Shown piece after piece: positions 17,042-25,113 of a DNA stretch of 33,770 nt. The DNA is taken from assembly GCA_021796895.1 (NCBI GenBank), contig JAKABN010000007.1:1-33770 (forward strand), given 5' to 3'. Each line of letters opens with the position of its first letter. The stretch's first letter is position 1. The notes under the pieces were generated by a model. It was not told where the DNA came from, searched no databases, and was given only the letters and a program-made list of their open reading frames with translations. Source of the stretch: Thermoplasmata archaeon. GTDB taxonomy: Archaea > Thermoplasmatota > Thermoplasmata > Sysuiplasmatales > Sysuiplasmataceae. The position numbers and the translations under genes are program-made.

Positions 17042-17863
17042 ATGGCGGCGTTCGTCATAAGTTTCAGGGAAGCGCTTGAGGCGTCGCTTGTCGTCATCGT
17101 GCTTTCAAGCTATCTGGCTGTGACAGACGCCCGGCGCGTTCCTTACGTGTACGCGGGTGTAGCGGCCGGGGTAGCTGTTTCAGTGTTGCTTGCGATCCTC
17201 TTCGGTTATCTGTATGGTGCATTCGGGGACTATTTCGAGGCGATCATGGGAATATTCGCCGTTGTCGTTCTCACATACATGATCCTCTTCATGAAAAAGC
17301 ACTCGAAGTCGATACGTACCTCCATAGAACAGAAACTGGAAAAGAACATAGACAGTTACGGCTTTCCCGCGATATTCCTTATCAGCTTCACCACTGTACT
17401 CAGGGAAGGTGTGGAGGCGGTGATATTCATTGCCCCGTTTATTTTCATATCCGAGGCGGGAAGCGCAATAGGAGCCGCAGGGGGCATGATTGCTGTTTCT
17501 GTTCTTTTCGTCGTACTCAACAGCATGACGCGCAAAATGGACATAGGTGCCGTTTTCAGATGGACTTCAGTCGCGCTAATCGTCTTCGCGTCCGCCATAC
17601 TCGCCATAGTCATACACAACCTGGAGCGGGTCGGACTGATGCCTTCCGCCAATGTACTGCTGAGCTATCACGATACCGGCTATGTCTCTTCCATCCTGCA
17701 TTCAATTCTCACACTGCTGATAGGTTTCGACGGATCCTCGTACACGCTTGCTCAGCTTGTGGCGTATCTGGCGCTGCTCATCACGCTGTTTGCTTATTTC
17801 TTCAGGCTCGGTGAAGCCAGGAACATGCCGTCAACAGAAGCAAGGCCACAGACAGACGAGTGA
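17042..17863 (+). CDS. FTR1-family iron permease
   Basis: High-affinity iron permease of the FTR1/EfeU family in the cytoplasmic membrane. The 273 residues have seven predicted helices and the two family motifs. The first is REALEA at about residues 9-14, the second REGVEA near 120-126; their glutamates carry iron in characterised members. A charged cytoplasmic segment (KKHSKSIRTSIEQKLEKN) separates the halves. Bacterial systems add EfeO and EfeB and fungi add a ferroxidase. None is nearby, so the electron or iron partner is unknown. The ATG at 17042 follows the nested palindromes at 16962-17002. The gene is convergent with thyX, stop to stop within 5 bases. In an iron-rich acidic habitat control would probably be tight; that is inference. 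Confidence 0.92.
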   Translation: MAAFVISFREALEASLVVIVLSSYLAVTDARRVPYVYAGVAAGVAVSVLLAILFGYLYGAFGDYFEAIMGIFAVVVLTYMILFMKKHSKSIRTSIEQKLEKNIDSYGFPAIFLISFTTVLREGVEAVIFIAPFIFISEAGSAIGAAGGMIAVSVLFVVLNSMTRKMDIGAVFRWTSVALIVFASAILAIVIHNLERVGLMPSANVLLSYHDTGYVSSILHSILTLLIGFDGSSYTLAQLVAYLALLITLFAYFFRLGEARNMPSTEARPQTDE

Positions 17864-17868
17864 CAGCC

Positions 17869-18525
17869 TTACTCGTACACTGGATGGCCAAGATGACCCG
17901 TGTTCCTCAACTCTATCAAATCATCGAACAATTCGCTTGCCACTTTTATAACTTCATCAAATGCCAGCTGCGCCATCTTCCTGATCTCCCACTGGGCACT
18001 TACATCCAGCCGCATTATGAAGAAGTGCCGCAGGGATCTGGCGTTCGTTGTCCAGTAGAGCTTTGTCTCGGCCGCATTTGTCAGAACAAAACGTGCGTCT
18101 TCCTTTTTCACGCCAAGCTTGAGCAGAGAGGAATAGACGTCATAGCTTTTCCTTATGAAATCGTCCATTATCGACAGGGCCTCGTTCCTTTTTTCCTGTG
18201 AAACGTTCTCCAGCGACGGAAGAACATAGTTGGATTCCTTCTCGGAGACATAACGCTGACTTCTCTGACTGAAAGAACTGTGTCTGTGTCTCACCAGCTG
18301 ATGTGAGCACGCCCTGCTTATTCCCTCTACCCTGAAGGTGAAGTTTGCATGCTCGATAACATCCATATGACCATAGCTGATGATGCGCTTGATGAATGAG
18401 CCGTAATCCTCCTTTGCCTCCCTGTCGTAGCATATGCCCGCAGCACGTCCACATGCTTCCACCGGATTCGCAGTGTGATTTACCAGTTCAACCTTTAACG
18501 TGTTCACTTCTTCGGGGAATGCCAT
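17869..18525 (-). CDS. thyX: FAD-dependent thymidylate synthase
   Basis: Makes dTMP from dUMP using methylenetetrahydrofolate and FAD. The 218 residues from the ATG at 18525 match ThyX length. The ThyX signature RHRHSSFSQRSQRY is present, preceded by EHANFTFRVEGISRACSHQLVR. Downstream is the conserved block NAAETKLYWTTNARSLRHFFIMRLDVSAQWEIR, which contains the nucleotide- and flavin-binding residues. The ORF track starts 41 codons earlier, but those residues lack family similarity, so MAFPEEVNTLK was taken as the start. The upstream region is shared with the divergent MFS transporter. No thyA-type gene is visible. Confidence 0.95.
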   Translation of the reverse strand: MAFPEEVNTLKVELVNHTANPVEACGRAAGICYDREAKEDYGSFIKRIISYGHMDVIEHANFTFRVEGISRACSHQLVRHRHSSFSQRSQRYVSEKESNYVLPSLENVSQEKRNEALSIMDDFIRKSYDVYSSLLKLGVKKEDARFVLTNAAETKLYWTTNARSLRHFFIMRLDVSAQWEIRKMAQLAFDEVIKVASELFDDLIELRNTGHLGHPVYE

Positions 18526-18612
18526 CGCCTGCCATAAAACTTGGCAGCGTGATATGCAGAGACTGCGGGCTACAGGCAGATTGAAGTATTTTTCCGAAAA
18601 TCGTGTACAACA

Positions 18613-18625
18613 GTTTAATATTATG
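18613..18625. promoter_or_regulatory. A/T-rich box in the thyX / MFS divergent region
   Basis: GTTTAATATTATG could act as a TATA element on the plus strand, with a start of transcription near 18643, about 10 bases before the MFS start codon. Read on the minus strand, CATAATATTAAAC could serve thyX with a leader of about 65 bases. Which strand it serves cannot be decided from sequence. Confidence 0.35.
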
Positions 18626-18653
18626 ATGACGTTCATTCGCAAAGTCAATCGAG

Positions 18654-19889
18654 TTGAGCTCTAATTTGGCCTCAGAAACAGTTAACCCTAGGGTGGGGTA
18701 CTTCAGGGTGCTCGCCAACAGGAGTTTCTTCTACCTTTGGGCAGCGACTCTTGTGTCGAGGACGGGGGATAATCTTCTATCCATAGCCATGCTGTGGTTC
18801 ATATACGGAGTGCTGACGCACAATGTCCTGTATGCGGGACTCATAGCCGCCGCATATTACGCGCCGACATTTCTGTTTGCGCCTCTATTCGGCAAGGTCG
18901 CGGACAGCTACAACAGAAAGCACGTGATGATCGCGGCAACGCTTGCAGAGATGGCATTTGCGGTGCTGCTGTACTTTTCGATTGCGCTCAAGTTGTTTGT
19001 GCTGCAAACGTCGTTCATTGCAGTTTTCTCAATAGCAAGCTTTGGATTTCTCGTCTCGATTTCAAGAAGCAGCAGCATACCTCTCACAGTTCCAAAGGAG
19101 GAGCTTACGGCCGCAAACTCTCTGCAGCAGGCCACTACACAGCTTACCAGGATATTCGGATTTCTTGCCGGAGGTGTTATGCTTCTCGCCATCGGCATAC
19201 GCGGAATAGTGCTCCTCGAGGTTGCCCTGTTCATAATCAGTGCGGGGATGTTCGTTGGAATGAATCTTTCAGAGCAGAAGAGGGATTCAAGAAAGAGAAG
19301 CGGATTCGACGGACTGCGCTATATCAGAAACAACAGACTCATGATGGAGGCGTCGATATTCCTGTCGGTGGTGAATTTCACCGGAGCAGGAATGATCGTT
19401 CTTCCTGCCATAATGGCGAAGACTGTCTTCAGATCAGGTCCGGGTGTTTTTGCATCTATCCTCGTCTTTCTTGCAGCGGGCACTGTTGCAGGGAACTACA
19501 TCGTGACAAAGTTCAATCCTGGAAGCAAAGTGGGCAGGATACTGATAATTTCAAACACAGTCGATGCCTTTCTCTACATACTGTTCGCATACTCCGGCAG
19601 CGAATTTCTGGCTGTGGCCATTTCGGTGGTGATAGGTTTCGTGGAGGGCATTTCGATAGTCCCGTTCGTCACGCTTGTTCAGGCAAGAACGCCCAACGAG
19701 CGTCTCGGGAGCGTGCTTGCGGCGCTCAGTCTTCTGCTGCTGGGCAGCGCTTCACTTTCCATGCTGAGCAGCGGTTTCCTCGTGCTGCTCCTTGGCGTTC
19801 AGGGTGTGTATCTCCTGTTCGCGGTGCTGATGCTGGCCATGTGCGCCGCAGCAACAAATATGAGAGAGCTCCGCAATGCATCATACTGA
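18654..19889 (+). CDS. MFS transporter
   Basis: A 411-residue major facilitator with about twelve hydrophobic helices. The loop between helices 2 and 3 has the MFS motif A pattern in APLFGKVADSYNRKHVM, and helix 1 opens with FFYLWAATLVSRTGDNLL. The layout resembles the MFS_3 group, which includes drug and siderophore exporters such as EntS, but the substrate is not predictable. The first codon in the track is TTG at 18654, close to a TATA-like box. TTG at 18666 or GTG at 18693 would also keep all helices. A methyltransferase gene follows 11 nt after the stop behind a strong ribosome site, so the two are probably co-expressed. Export of a methylated compound would fit but is speculative. Confidence 0.88.
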   Translation: MSSNLASETVNPRVGYFRVLANRSFFYLWAATLVSRTGDNLLSIAMLWFIYGVLTHNVLYAGLIAAAYYAPTFLFAPLFGKVADSYNRKHVMIAATLAEMAFAVLLYFSIALKLFVLQTSFIAVFSIASFGFLVSISRSSSIPLTVPKEELTAANSLQQATTQLTRIFGFLAGGVMLLAIGIRGIVLLEVALFIISAGMFVGMNLSEQKRDSRKRSGFDGLRYIRNNRLMMEASIFLSVVNFTGAGMIVLPAIMAKTVFRSGPGVFASILVFLAAGTVAGNYIVTKFNPGSKVGRILIISNTVDAFLYILFAYSGSEFLAVAISVVIGFVEGISIVPFVTLVQARTPNERLGSVLAALSLLLLGSASLSMLSSGFLVLLLGVQGVYLLFAVLMLAMCAAATNMRELRNASY

Positions 19890-19900
19890 GCGGGGAGGAA

Positions 19901-20485
19901 ATGTCTCAGAAGAAGAAGAGGAAATTTCCGGTAGGGATAGGCGACGCTTTGCTGAGTGAGGAAAGACTCAGCCTGCTTCAGCCTGCTGCGGTGATGAACT
20001 TCTTTGGCATCAGGAAGGGAAGCGTACTGCTGGACGTGGGATGCGGCCCGGGTGCCTTCCTGAGCGCCGCCTCGGAAAAGGTCGGCGAGGAAGGAAAGGT
20101 AATCGCGGTTGACATACAGGAGCAGTTCATCAGCATGGCAAAGTCAGTTGCGGAGAGCAAAGGCCTGCGAAACGTGAAGTTTGTACTGTCTGAAGAGCGC
20201 AAGATACCTCTGAGCAGCGGCACAGCCGATGTTGCCCTGATGGTCACGAGCCTTCATGAACTCGAAGGTGATGCGACGCTGAAGGAGGTGCGCCGGATTC
20301 TCAGGAAAGACGGCGTGCTTGGCGCAGTAGAATGGGAGAAAGAGAAAACTCCTATCGGCCCTCCGCTCTCCGAGAGACTGTCACAGGAAGAGGCGGAAGA
20401 GCTGATTGGCGGTGCGGGTTTCGCCATTGAAAAGATTTTCCGGGCAGCGGAGTTCCATTACGGCATATTCGCTAGAAAAATCTGA
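19901..20485 (+). CDS. Class I SAM-dependent methyltransferase
   Basis: The real gene is the last 194 codons of a much longer frame in the ORF track; the upstream part of that frame is a shadow of the MFS gene. The ATG at 19901 follows CGGGGAGG with short spacing, 11 nt after the MFS stop. Motif I is VLLDVGCGPGAFLSAA, the acidic post-I residue is in VIAVDIQEQFI, and a later strand reads ADVALMVTSLHELEG. This pattern is common in the type-11/UbiE-like group. A positively charged N-terminus (SQKKKRKFP) is unusual but of unknown meaning. The substrate is unknown. Co-expression with the transporter is the main clue. Confidence 0.88.
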   Translation: MSQKKKRKFPVGIGDALLSEERLSLLQPAAVMNFFGIRKGSVLLDVGCGPGAFLSAASEKVGEEGKVIAVDIQEQFISMAKSVAESKGLRNVKFVLSEERKIPLSSGTADVALMVTSLHELEGDATLKEVRRILRKDGVLGAVEWEKEKTPIGPPLSERLSQEEAEELIGGAGFAIEKIFRAAEFHYGIFARKI

Positions 20486-20671
20486 CATGGTTCAGAGACA
20501 CGGAGGACACGGCGCATGAAAAAGAATTGCCCTCCTCCGGTTTCAGCAGACGCGCCGGTCACTCCCGCACAGATATGACACGAATCCTGCTTCTTCAGAA
20601 GTCAATGCTGGCTTCCGGCCGCCCTGTCACTGAAAAGAAGGACAACGTTTGGCCGTATCCATTCATAAGTG

Positions 20672-20679
20672 TTATATTG
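20672..20679 (+). promoter_or_regulatory. TATA-like box of the 55-residue membrane peptide
   Basis: TTATATTG is spaced so that transcription would start near 20700-20702, exactly at the ATG of the small gene. This fits a leaderless transcript and is the main non-coding support for that gene. The rest of 20486-20701 holds nothing that I can assign. Confidence 0.4.
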
Positions 20680-20701
20680 TGCCGAATGTTGCGAGTCGTG
20701 C

Positions 20702-20869
20702 ATGAAGGATGAAGGTCTTCTGCCCGCCTCCGCAGCATTTGCCGCGCTGAGTCTGCTGGACGGTATATGGACAGCAATAGCAGTGCTGCTCCTGCTGCTC
20801 ATACTGATCATATGGCGCAGAAGAAACAGAAGGAAAAACAAGGGAAATTCTGTCTATCTTTTCCATTGA
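20702..20869 (+). CDS. Small single-helix membrane protein (55 residues)
   Basis: Reading from the ATG at 20702 gives MKDEGLLPASAAFAALSLLD, then a hydrophobic helix (WTAIAVLLLLLILII) and a strongly basic tail (WRRRNRRKNKG). The charge pattern predicts the tail inside the cell. No ribosome site is seen, but a TATA-like box 25 bases before the ATG predicts a leaderless mRNA. It ends eight bases before the convergent methyltransferase stop. Short hydrophobic frames arise by chance, so this is a moderate call. The signals in its favour are the TATA spacing, the clean helix and the position-specific charge. No function is suggested. Confidence 0.5.
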   Translation: MKDEGLLPASAAFAALSLLDGIWTAIAVLLLLLILIIWRRRNRRKNKGNSVYLFH

Positions 20870-20877
20870 AAATACAC

Positions 20878-21672
20878 TCAGGCAAGTCCGGGCCTGCCAA
20901 TGAAATACTCAGTCCTGTAGACCAGCTCCACCAGCCCGTTCTTCTGGAAACGATCGAAGAGAGTACGCGCATCCGACAGCAGCGGACCGTAATCCGGAGA
21001 ACCGCGCACCGGAAGATATGACGATGACCTGAGCCTTCCCATCAGGCCGTCAAAGTCGAGGGTCTGCGAATTTGGCACCTCGCCGCAAGTGAATGGAAGA
21101 TTGCCGAAGAATTTTCCAATGACGCTTCTTTCCGAGCTCATCTGCGGCGCGCTTCCGGTTCCGTATTTTTTGAGCAGTTTGCCATACTCCGTCATGAATG
21201 GACTTGCATTGCCTGCTCTCGTATTCCAGACAATGAATACTTTTCCGTGGGGATGAAGCACCCTGAGGAATTCCGCCCGGACAGCCCCGGTGTCAAACCA
21301 GTGAAATGCCTGTCCTGCGGAAATAATATCAACGGAGCCGTCATGGAGCGCGGTCTGTTCCGCCGTCGCGCGTATGAAATGGCAGTTGCTCCTTCCGCCG
21401 AGTTCTCCTATGCAGGCATGAAGCATTTCGGAGTTGGGCTCTATGCAATACACGGTCGCACCTGTGTCTGCAAAAAGGGCGGACAGTTTACCCGTGCCGG
21501 CACCGACATCGGCGACTGATTCACCCGAATCGAAATATCCTTCCCCGGTTAACACATCCATGAGGGCGCGGGGATAAGACGGTCTGTGGAGAGCATAGTC
21601 CTCCACCCTGTTGGAGAACTTGAGTTTGCTGTCCACAGGCTGCACCTGTTGTTCTCTCTGCTTCTCAGACAT
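20878..21672 (-). CDS. Class I SAM-dependent methyltransferase at the end of the suf/cys operon
   Basis: About 264 residues from the ATG at 21672, whose codon lies inside the last codons of the JAMM protease gene (8-nt overlap), behind GGAGG at nine-base spacing. The ORF track extends further upstream into that gene and is not needed. Motifs: SNRVEDYALHRPSYP at the N-terminus, motif I SVADVGAGTGKLSALFA, YCIEPNSEML and ISAGQAFHWFD. This is the pattern of a widespread family related to trans-aconitate methyltransferase and ubiE-type enzymes. The tight coupling suggests co-translation with the protease, but no role in sulfur metabolism is known for the family. The substrate is unknown. Confidence 0.9.
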   Translation of the reverse strand: MSEKQREQQVQPVDSKLKFSNRVEDYALHRPSYPRALMDVLTGEGYFDSGESVADVGAGTGKLSALFADTGATVYCIEPNSEMLHACIGELGGRSNCHFIRATAEQTALHDGSVDIISAGQAFHWFDTGAVRAEFLRVLHPHGKVFIVWNTRAGNASPFMTEYGKLLKKYGTGSAPQMSSERSVIGKFFGNLPFTCGEVPNSQTLDFDGLMGRLRSSSYLPVRGSPDYGPLLSDARTLFDRFQKNGLVELVYRTEYFIGRPGLA

Positions 21673-22087
21673 AAAGCAGCTCCTCCATGACAAAACGCGA
21701 TCTGTCATCCGCGAGTCTCCAGGAACGCATGCCGGCATTCTTGCCTGAGACCACACTGATGATAAGATAGGAGTAACCTGGCCATGCGTTCTGTCTGTCA
21801 AATTCAGACGGGACAGAAGGGTGATCCGGATGGGAATGATAATAGCCCAGCACCCTGAAACCGCCGGATGCGGATTCCTTTTCGCATTTCATGATTTCGA
21901 GAGGATCTATGACATATCTGTTCTCCCTGGATTCCGTCGCGGAATTCTTTGCCCTGCGCGATTCCGTGACCACGGAGTCGCTGCCTTTCCCGCCGACGAG
22001 GAAGCCGCAGCATTCTTCCGGGAATGTTTCCGATGCGTGCGTGATTATTGACTGGACGACATTGCTCCGCAGGTAAAGTGTCACCAT
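21665..22087 (-). CDS. mec: JAMM/Mec+-type zinc metalloprotease
   Basis: A single-domain JAB1/MPN+ protease of 140 residues. The zinc site is complete: Glu25 in FPEECCGFLVG and the motif H84-S-H86-P-x7-S94-x-x-D97 in YHSHPDHPSVPSEFD. In mycobacteria Mec+ removes cysteine from the CysO-cysteine adduct made by CysM, and related enzymes process ubiquitin-like proteins. Here a CysO domain, a MoeZ-type E1 and a CysM-like synthase are encoded in the same operon, which makes Mec-type activity the best prediction. An additional role in cutting the CysO-MoeZ fusion after its Gly-Gly is possible. The ATG at 22087 follows AAGGTGAT. It lies 36 nt after sufS and overlaps the next gene by 8 nt. Confidence 0.9.
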   Translation of the reverse strand: MVTLYLRSNVVQSIITHASETFPEECCGFLVGGKGSDSVVTESRRAKNSATESRENRYVIDPLEIMKCEKESASGGFRVLGYYHSHPDHPSVPSEFDRQNAWPGYSYLIISVVSGKNAGMRSWRLADDRSRFVMEELLYV

Positions 22088-22123
22088 ATCACCTTCAACC
22101 GGTGCCGGGAAGACAGAGCAGTT

Positions 22124-23374
22124 TCAGGCAAACACCTTTCTGACGACGCCGAGCGCCCTGACCAGCGCATCGATATCCTGCTTCCCGTTGTATATCTGGA
22201 ACGATGCCCTGGATGCCGACGGTATACCGAGTCTGTCCATGAGCGGTTGCGCACAGTGATGTCCGGACCTGATTGCAACTCCCTCCCTTCCGAGAATTTC
22301 TGCCGTGTCATGACCGTGAACCCCCTTAAGATTGAAGGAGATGACACCGCTCCTCTCCTCAGCGTCCTTCGGACCGTAAATCTCTATGTCTTCGTTTTCC
22401 ATCAGGCGGTTCATGGCGTACGCAATTATCTCCCTGTCGTATCTCTCGACATTATCCATTCCAATCGAGGAGAGATAGTCTATGGCTGCGCCAAGGCCTA
22501 TTGCGCCGCTGATGTTTGGCGTGCCCGCCTCAAACCTGTACGGGGGTTCGGCCCATTTTGAGCCGTGCTGGTGCACCTCGCTGATCATCTCGCCGCCTCC
22601 GAAAGCAGGCTCCATACCGCTCAGCAGCTCACTGCGGCCGTACAGCACTCCGATGCCTGTAGGCGCGAGCATTTTGTGCCCCGACAGCGCGAAGAAGTCG
22701 CACTCACTCGCCTTCACATCGACGGGAATATGGGGCGCGGACTGGGCTCCGTCGACTATGAATATGGACGAATGTTCATGGGCAATCCTTCCCATCTCCC
22801 TGATCGGATTTACGGTGCCGAGCACGTTCGATGCATGGGCCACCGTCACTATTTTCGTCCTTTCGTTGATCTTGCTCTCGAAATCCCCCATGTCGATCCG
22901 TCCCCATTCGTCTATATCGGCAAATTTTACTGTCACACCCTTCCTGGAAAGCATCTGCCATGGCACGATGTTGGAATGGTGTTCCATTACAGTGGTAAGC
23001 ACTTCGTCCCCGCGCTTCAGTTTCCATGTTCCGAGACTCAATGCAAGCACGTTCAGCGCCTCTGTAGAGCCGCGAAGGAAGACAATCTCCGACGGCGACC
23101 GGGCACCGATGAAGCGGGCGGCCTTGCCCCTTGCTTCCTCGTACCGCTCCGTTGCTTCCTCGCTCAGCGGGTATATGCCTCTGTGGACATTGGCGTTGCA
23201 GCGCCTCTCAAACTCATCCACAGCATTGATCACAAAGGCAGGTTTCTGGCTCGTTGCTGCGCTGTCGAGATAGACAAGCGACTCCCTTCCCTTCTCCGAG
23301 AACATGGGAAAATCGCCCTTCAGCGGCGAAATGTCTCCAAGTCGGTCAAGGGTTCGCATGGAAGCTCCACTCAC
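22124..23374 (-). CDS. sufS: Cysteine desulfurase SufS (class V aminotransferase fold)
   Basis: PLP enzyme that takes sulfur from cysteine as a persulfide for Fe-S cluster assembly. The 416 residues have the SufS-type motifs: LDSAATSQKP, MEHHSNIVPWQ, the PLP-stacking region VDGAQSAPHIPVDV, the PLP lysine in FFALSGHKMLAPTGIG, FEAGTPNISGAIGLGAA, and the persulfide cysteine in IRSGHHCAQPLM. The short loop around that cysteine marks the group II (SufS) branch rather than IscS. The first codon is GTG at 23374, overlapping the Rieske gene stop as GTGA. The ATG at 23359, five codons on, follows GTGGAG and may also be used. SufU, its usual sulfur acceptor in systems without SufE, is encoded in the same operon. 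Confidence 0.96.
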   Translation of the reverse strand: MSGASMRTLDRLGDISPLKGDFPMFSEKGRESLVYLDSAATSQKPAFVINAVDEFERRCNANVHRGIYPLSEEATERYEEARGKAARFIGARSPSEIVFLRGSTEALNVLALSLGTWKLKRGDEVLTTVMEHHSNIVPWQMLSRKGVTVKFADIDEWGRIDMGDFESKINERTKIVTVAHASNVLGTVNPIREMGRIAHEHSSIFIVDGAQSAPHIPVDVKASECDFFALSGHKMLAPTGIGVLYGRSELLSGMEPAFGGGEMISEVHQHGSKWAEPPYRFEAGTPNISGAIGLGAAIDYLSSIGMDNVERYDREIIAYAMNRLMENEDIEIYGPKDAEERSGVISFNLKGVHGHDTAEILGREGVAIRSGHHCAQPLMDRLGIPSASRASFQIYNGKQDIDALVRALGVVRKVFA

Positions 23375-23682
23375 AGTTCCACAAGTATATCGTCCCCCTC
23401 CACTTTAAGCTCGTACTTCTGCAGATTTTCAGTTGCAGGGGGATTCTCCACTTCGCCGGTTTCGACATTGAATCTGGACAGGTGAAGAGGGCAGACAATC
23501 GTCCTTCCCATGAGAATGCCTCTGGAGAGGTCTGCATCCTCGTGGGTGCACGTCGCGTCCAGCGCGCTGTAATTCTCGCCGAGCCTGACAACCATGATAC
23601 TGCGGCCATCAAGCTCAATCTTCTTTATGCTGCGTCCTATAAAATCGGATCGCGATGCAACTCTTGTGAACGGCAATGACAC
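23371..23682 (-). CDS. Rieske-type [2Fe-2S] ferredoxin
   Basis: A 103-residue soluble Rieske domain with the cluster ligands Cys45-Thr-His47 and Cys64-Pro-Leu-His67 in a CTH-x16-CPLH arrangement. ENYSALDATCTHEDADLS comes before and FNVETGEVENPPAT after, as in ferredoxins of the NirD/dioxygenase type. There is no membrane helix or export signal, so it is cytoplasmic. The GTG at 23682 immediately follows the sufD stop with no gap, and the sufD end (AGGTGAGT) doubles as ribosome site. Rieske ferredoxins occur in other suf operons; a role in supplying electrons for cluster assembly is likely but unproven. It ends in a 4-nt overlap with sufS. Confidence 0.93.
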   Translation of the reverse strand: MSLPFTRVASRSDFIGRSIKKIELDGRSIMVVRLGENYSALDATCTHEDADLSRGILMGRTIVCPLHLSRFNVETGEVENPPATENLQKYELKVEGDDILVEL

Positions 23683-25113
23683 TCACCTGTACTTGTAGTG
23701 CCCTTCGAAAATGCTCTCTCCGGGCTCCTTGATCTGATCCTTCACATACTTCTCGAATTCGATTTCGTCGAGATGTCTGGATGCTCTGAGCGACACGACG
23801 TTGTTCCACTTGTCCTCTATCTGGAACCGCAGTTTGTCGCGCACCGTATCCAGGGGAACCCTTGATATCACAGGATCGAAGAAACCGAGTACGAGCATTT
23901 TTTCCGCCTCGTCTCGGTCGAGCCCCCTGGACTGGACATAGTACAGCTGCTGATCATCCAGCTGGGAGACGGATGCCGAATGCGTCGCCTTGACACCGTT
24001 CGTCAGTATTTCCAGTCCAGGTATGGCATCGCACCGGGCATCCTTGCTCATGAGCATGCCGTGCTCGGCAAGATAGGAATTCGTATTGGCCGCATTTTCA
24101 CCGATCCTTATCATTCCGCGGAGAAGGGCTCTGGAATGTCCCTTCAGCACGCTTCTGACCGTAATACGGCCGTTAGTTGACTCTGCATCATGATGCAGAT
24201 CGGTCACGACGTCGAACCTCTGCTTTCCGTTGCCGAACAGTATCTCGTAATCGTCCGTGGACGCGCCGCGACCGACAAATCTTGTGTCAGCGCGTGATCT
24301 CGTCACATCGGAGCCCATCATGCTGGAAACCCAGTGCATCCTGCTGTCCCCTGAGGCAAGACACCTCTTGCTTGAAAGATACACTGCGGCGGACGAAAGG
24401 TTCTCAAGTGATGCATGATGCAGTTCGGCATTTCTGCCGAGCAGCACATCAGTCACACCGGAGAATAGCGACTTCTCGGTGAAATTTTCAGGAGAGAGTA
24501 TTTCCTCGATGACAGTGGCTGCGCTGTTATCGCCCAGCTGCACGATGTTCTGGCTGAATCTCGCTGCACCCGGCACATCCTCGATGTCCAGAATGTGTAC
24601 GGGGCTTTCGAGAGCAATACCGTCGGGGACGCGCAGAAAATATCCCGTGGAGAACATTGCGCTGTTGAGTGCAACGTAGACGTCATCCTTGGGACGCAAT
24701 CCCTTCCTGTCGAATGCATCCTTCAGCATGTCTCCGTGTTTTGAGACCGCATCACGCATCTCCTCGAAAATAGCACCCTTAGGCAGGTTGGACGCCATGT
24801 GGAATGCTCCTCCTGACTGAAGCATGAAAGTACCGCTGCTGACGAGATCGGCAAGTTCTTCAGGAACGTTATCTTTCCTGGCAGGCGGTTCGGCGACCGC
24901 CGCATCCGGTGCGTCGAACCTCGCGAGTGTTTCATATTTCACATACAGCGGATTCGGTTCCACTCTGGCAGACCTGAACACCTGCAGGGCGCGTCGCCTG
25001 TATTCCTTCAGCCACGCAGGCTCGTCGCCGATCTCAGGAATATCGGACCCGGCCGGTTTGAGAATGTCGTGCACAGTCAATGCCATAACAGAGCACCGTC
25101 GATCCTGATTCAC
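23683..25113 (-). CDS. sufD: Fe-S cluster assembly scaffold protein SufD
   Basis: Partner of SufB in the SufBC2D scaffold complex. The 476 residues show a variable N-terminus and the right-handed beta-helix core. The conserved C-terminal SufB/D block contains [55 protein letters not shown]-like spacing (here [20 protein letters not shown]) and [20 protein letters not shown]. Unlike SufB, it lacks the [12 protein letters not shown] cysteine segment, supporting SufD. The GTG at 25113 overlaps the sufB stop by four bases (GTGA). An ATG at 25086 preceded by GGTG is the alternative and would drop nine residues. The stop abuts the Rieske gene directly. Confidence 0.93.
   Translation of the reverse strand: MNQDRRCSVMALTVHDILKPAGSDIPEIGDEPAWLKEYRRRALQVFRSARVEPNPLYVKYETLARFDAPDAAVAEPPARKDNVPEELADLVSSGTFMLQSGGAFHMASNLPKGAIFEEMRDAVSKHGDMLKDAFDRKGLRPKDDVYVALNSAMFSTGYFLRVPDGIALESPVHILDIEDVPGAARFSQNIVQLGDNSAATVIEEILSPENFTEKSLFSGVTDVLLGRNAELHHASLENLSSAAVYLSSKRCLASGDSRMHWVSSMMGSDVTRSRADTRFVGRGASTDDYEILFGNGKQRFDVVTDLHHDAESTNGRITVRSVLKGHSRALLRGMIRIGENAANTNSYLAEHGMLMSKDARCDAIPGLEILTNGVKATHSASVSQLDDQQLYYVQSRGLDRDEAEKMLVLGFFDPVISRVPLDTVRDKLRFQIEDKWNNVVSLRASRHLDEIEFEKYVKDQIKEPGESIFEGHYKYR

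Noticed and set aside
18794-19900. Upstream part of the 563-residue plus-strand frame
   Set aside because: It is Cys/Arg/His-rich nonsense sequence inside the MFS gene. Only the part from the ATG at 19901 is a methyltransferase with its own ribosome site.
20516-20578. 20-codon frame starting MKKNCPPPVSADAP with GGAGG nearby
   Set aside because: It has a reasonable ribosome site but is too short and featureless to support without conservation data.
22482-23485. Long plus-strand frames opposite sufS (263 and 306 residues)
   Set aside because: No recognisable domain, and sufS on the other strand carries every catalytic motif.
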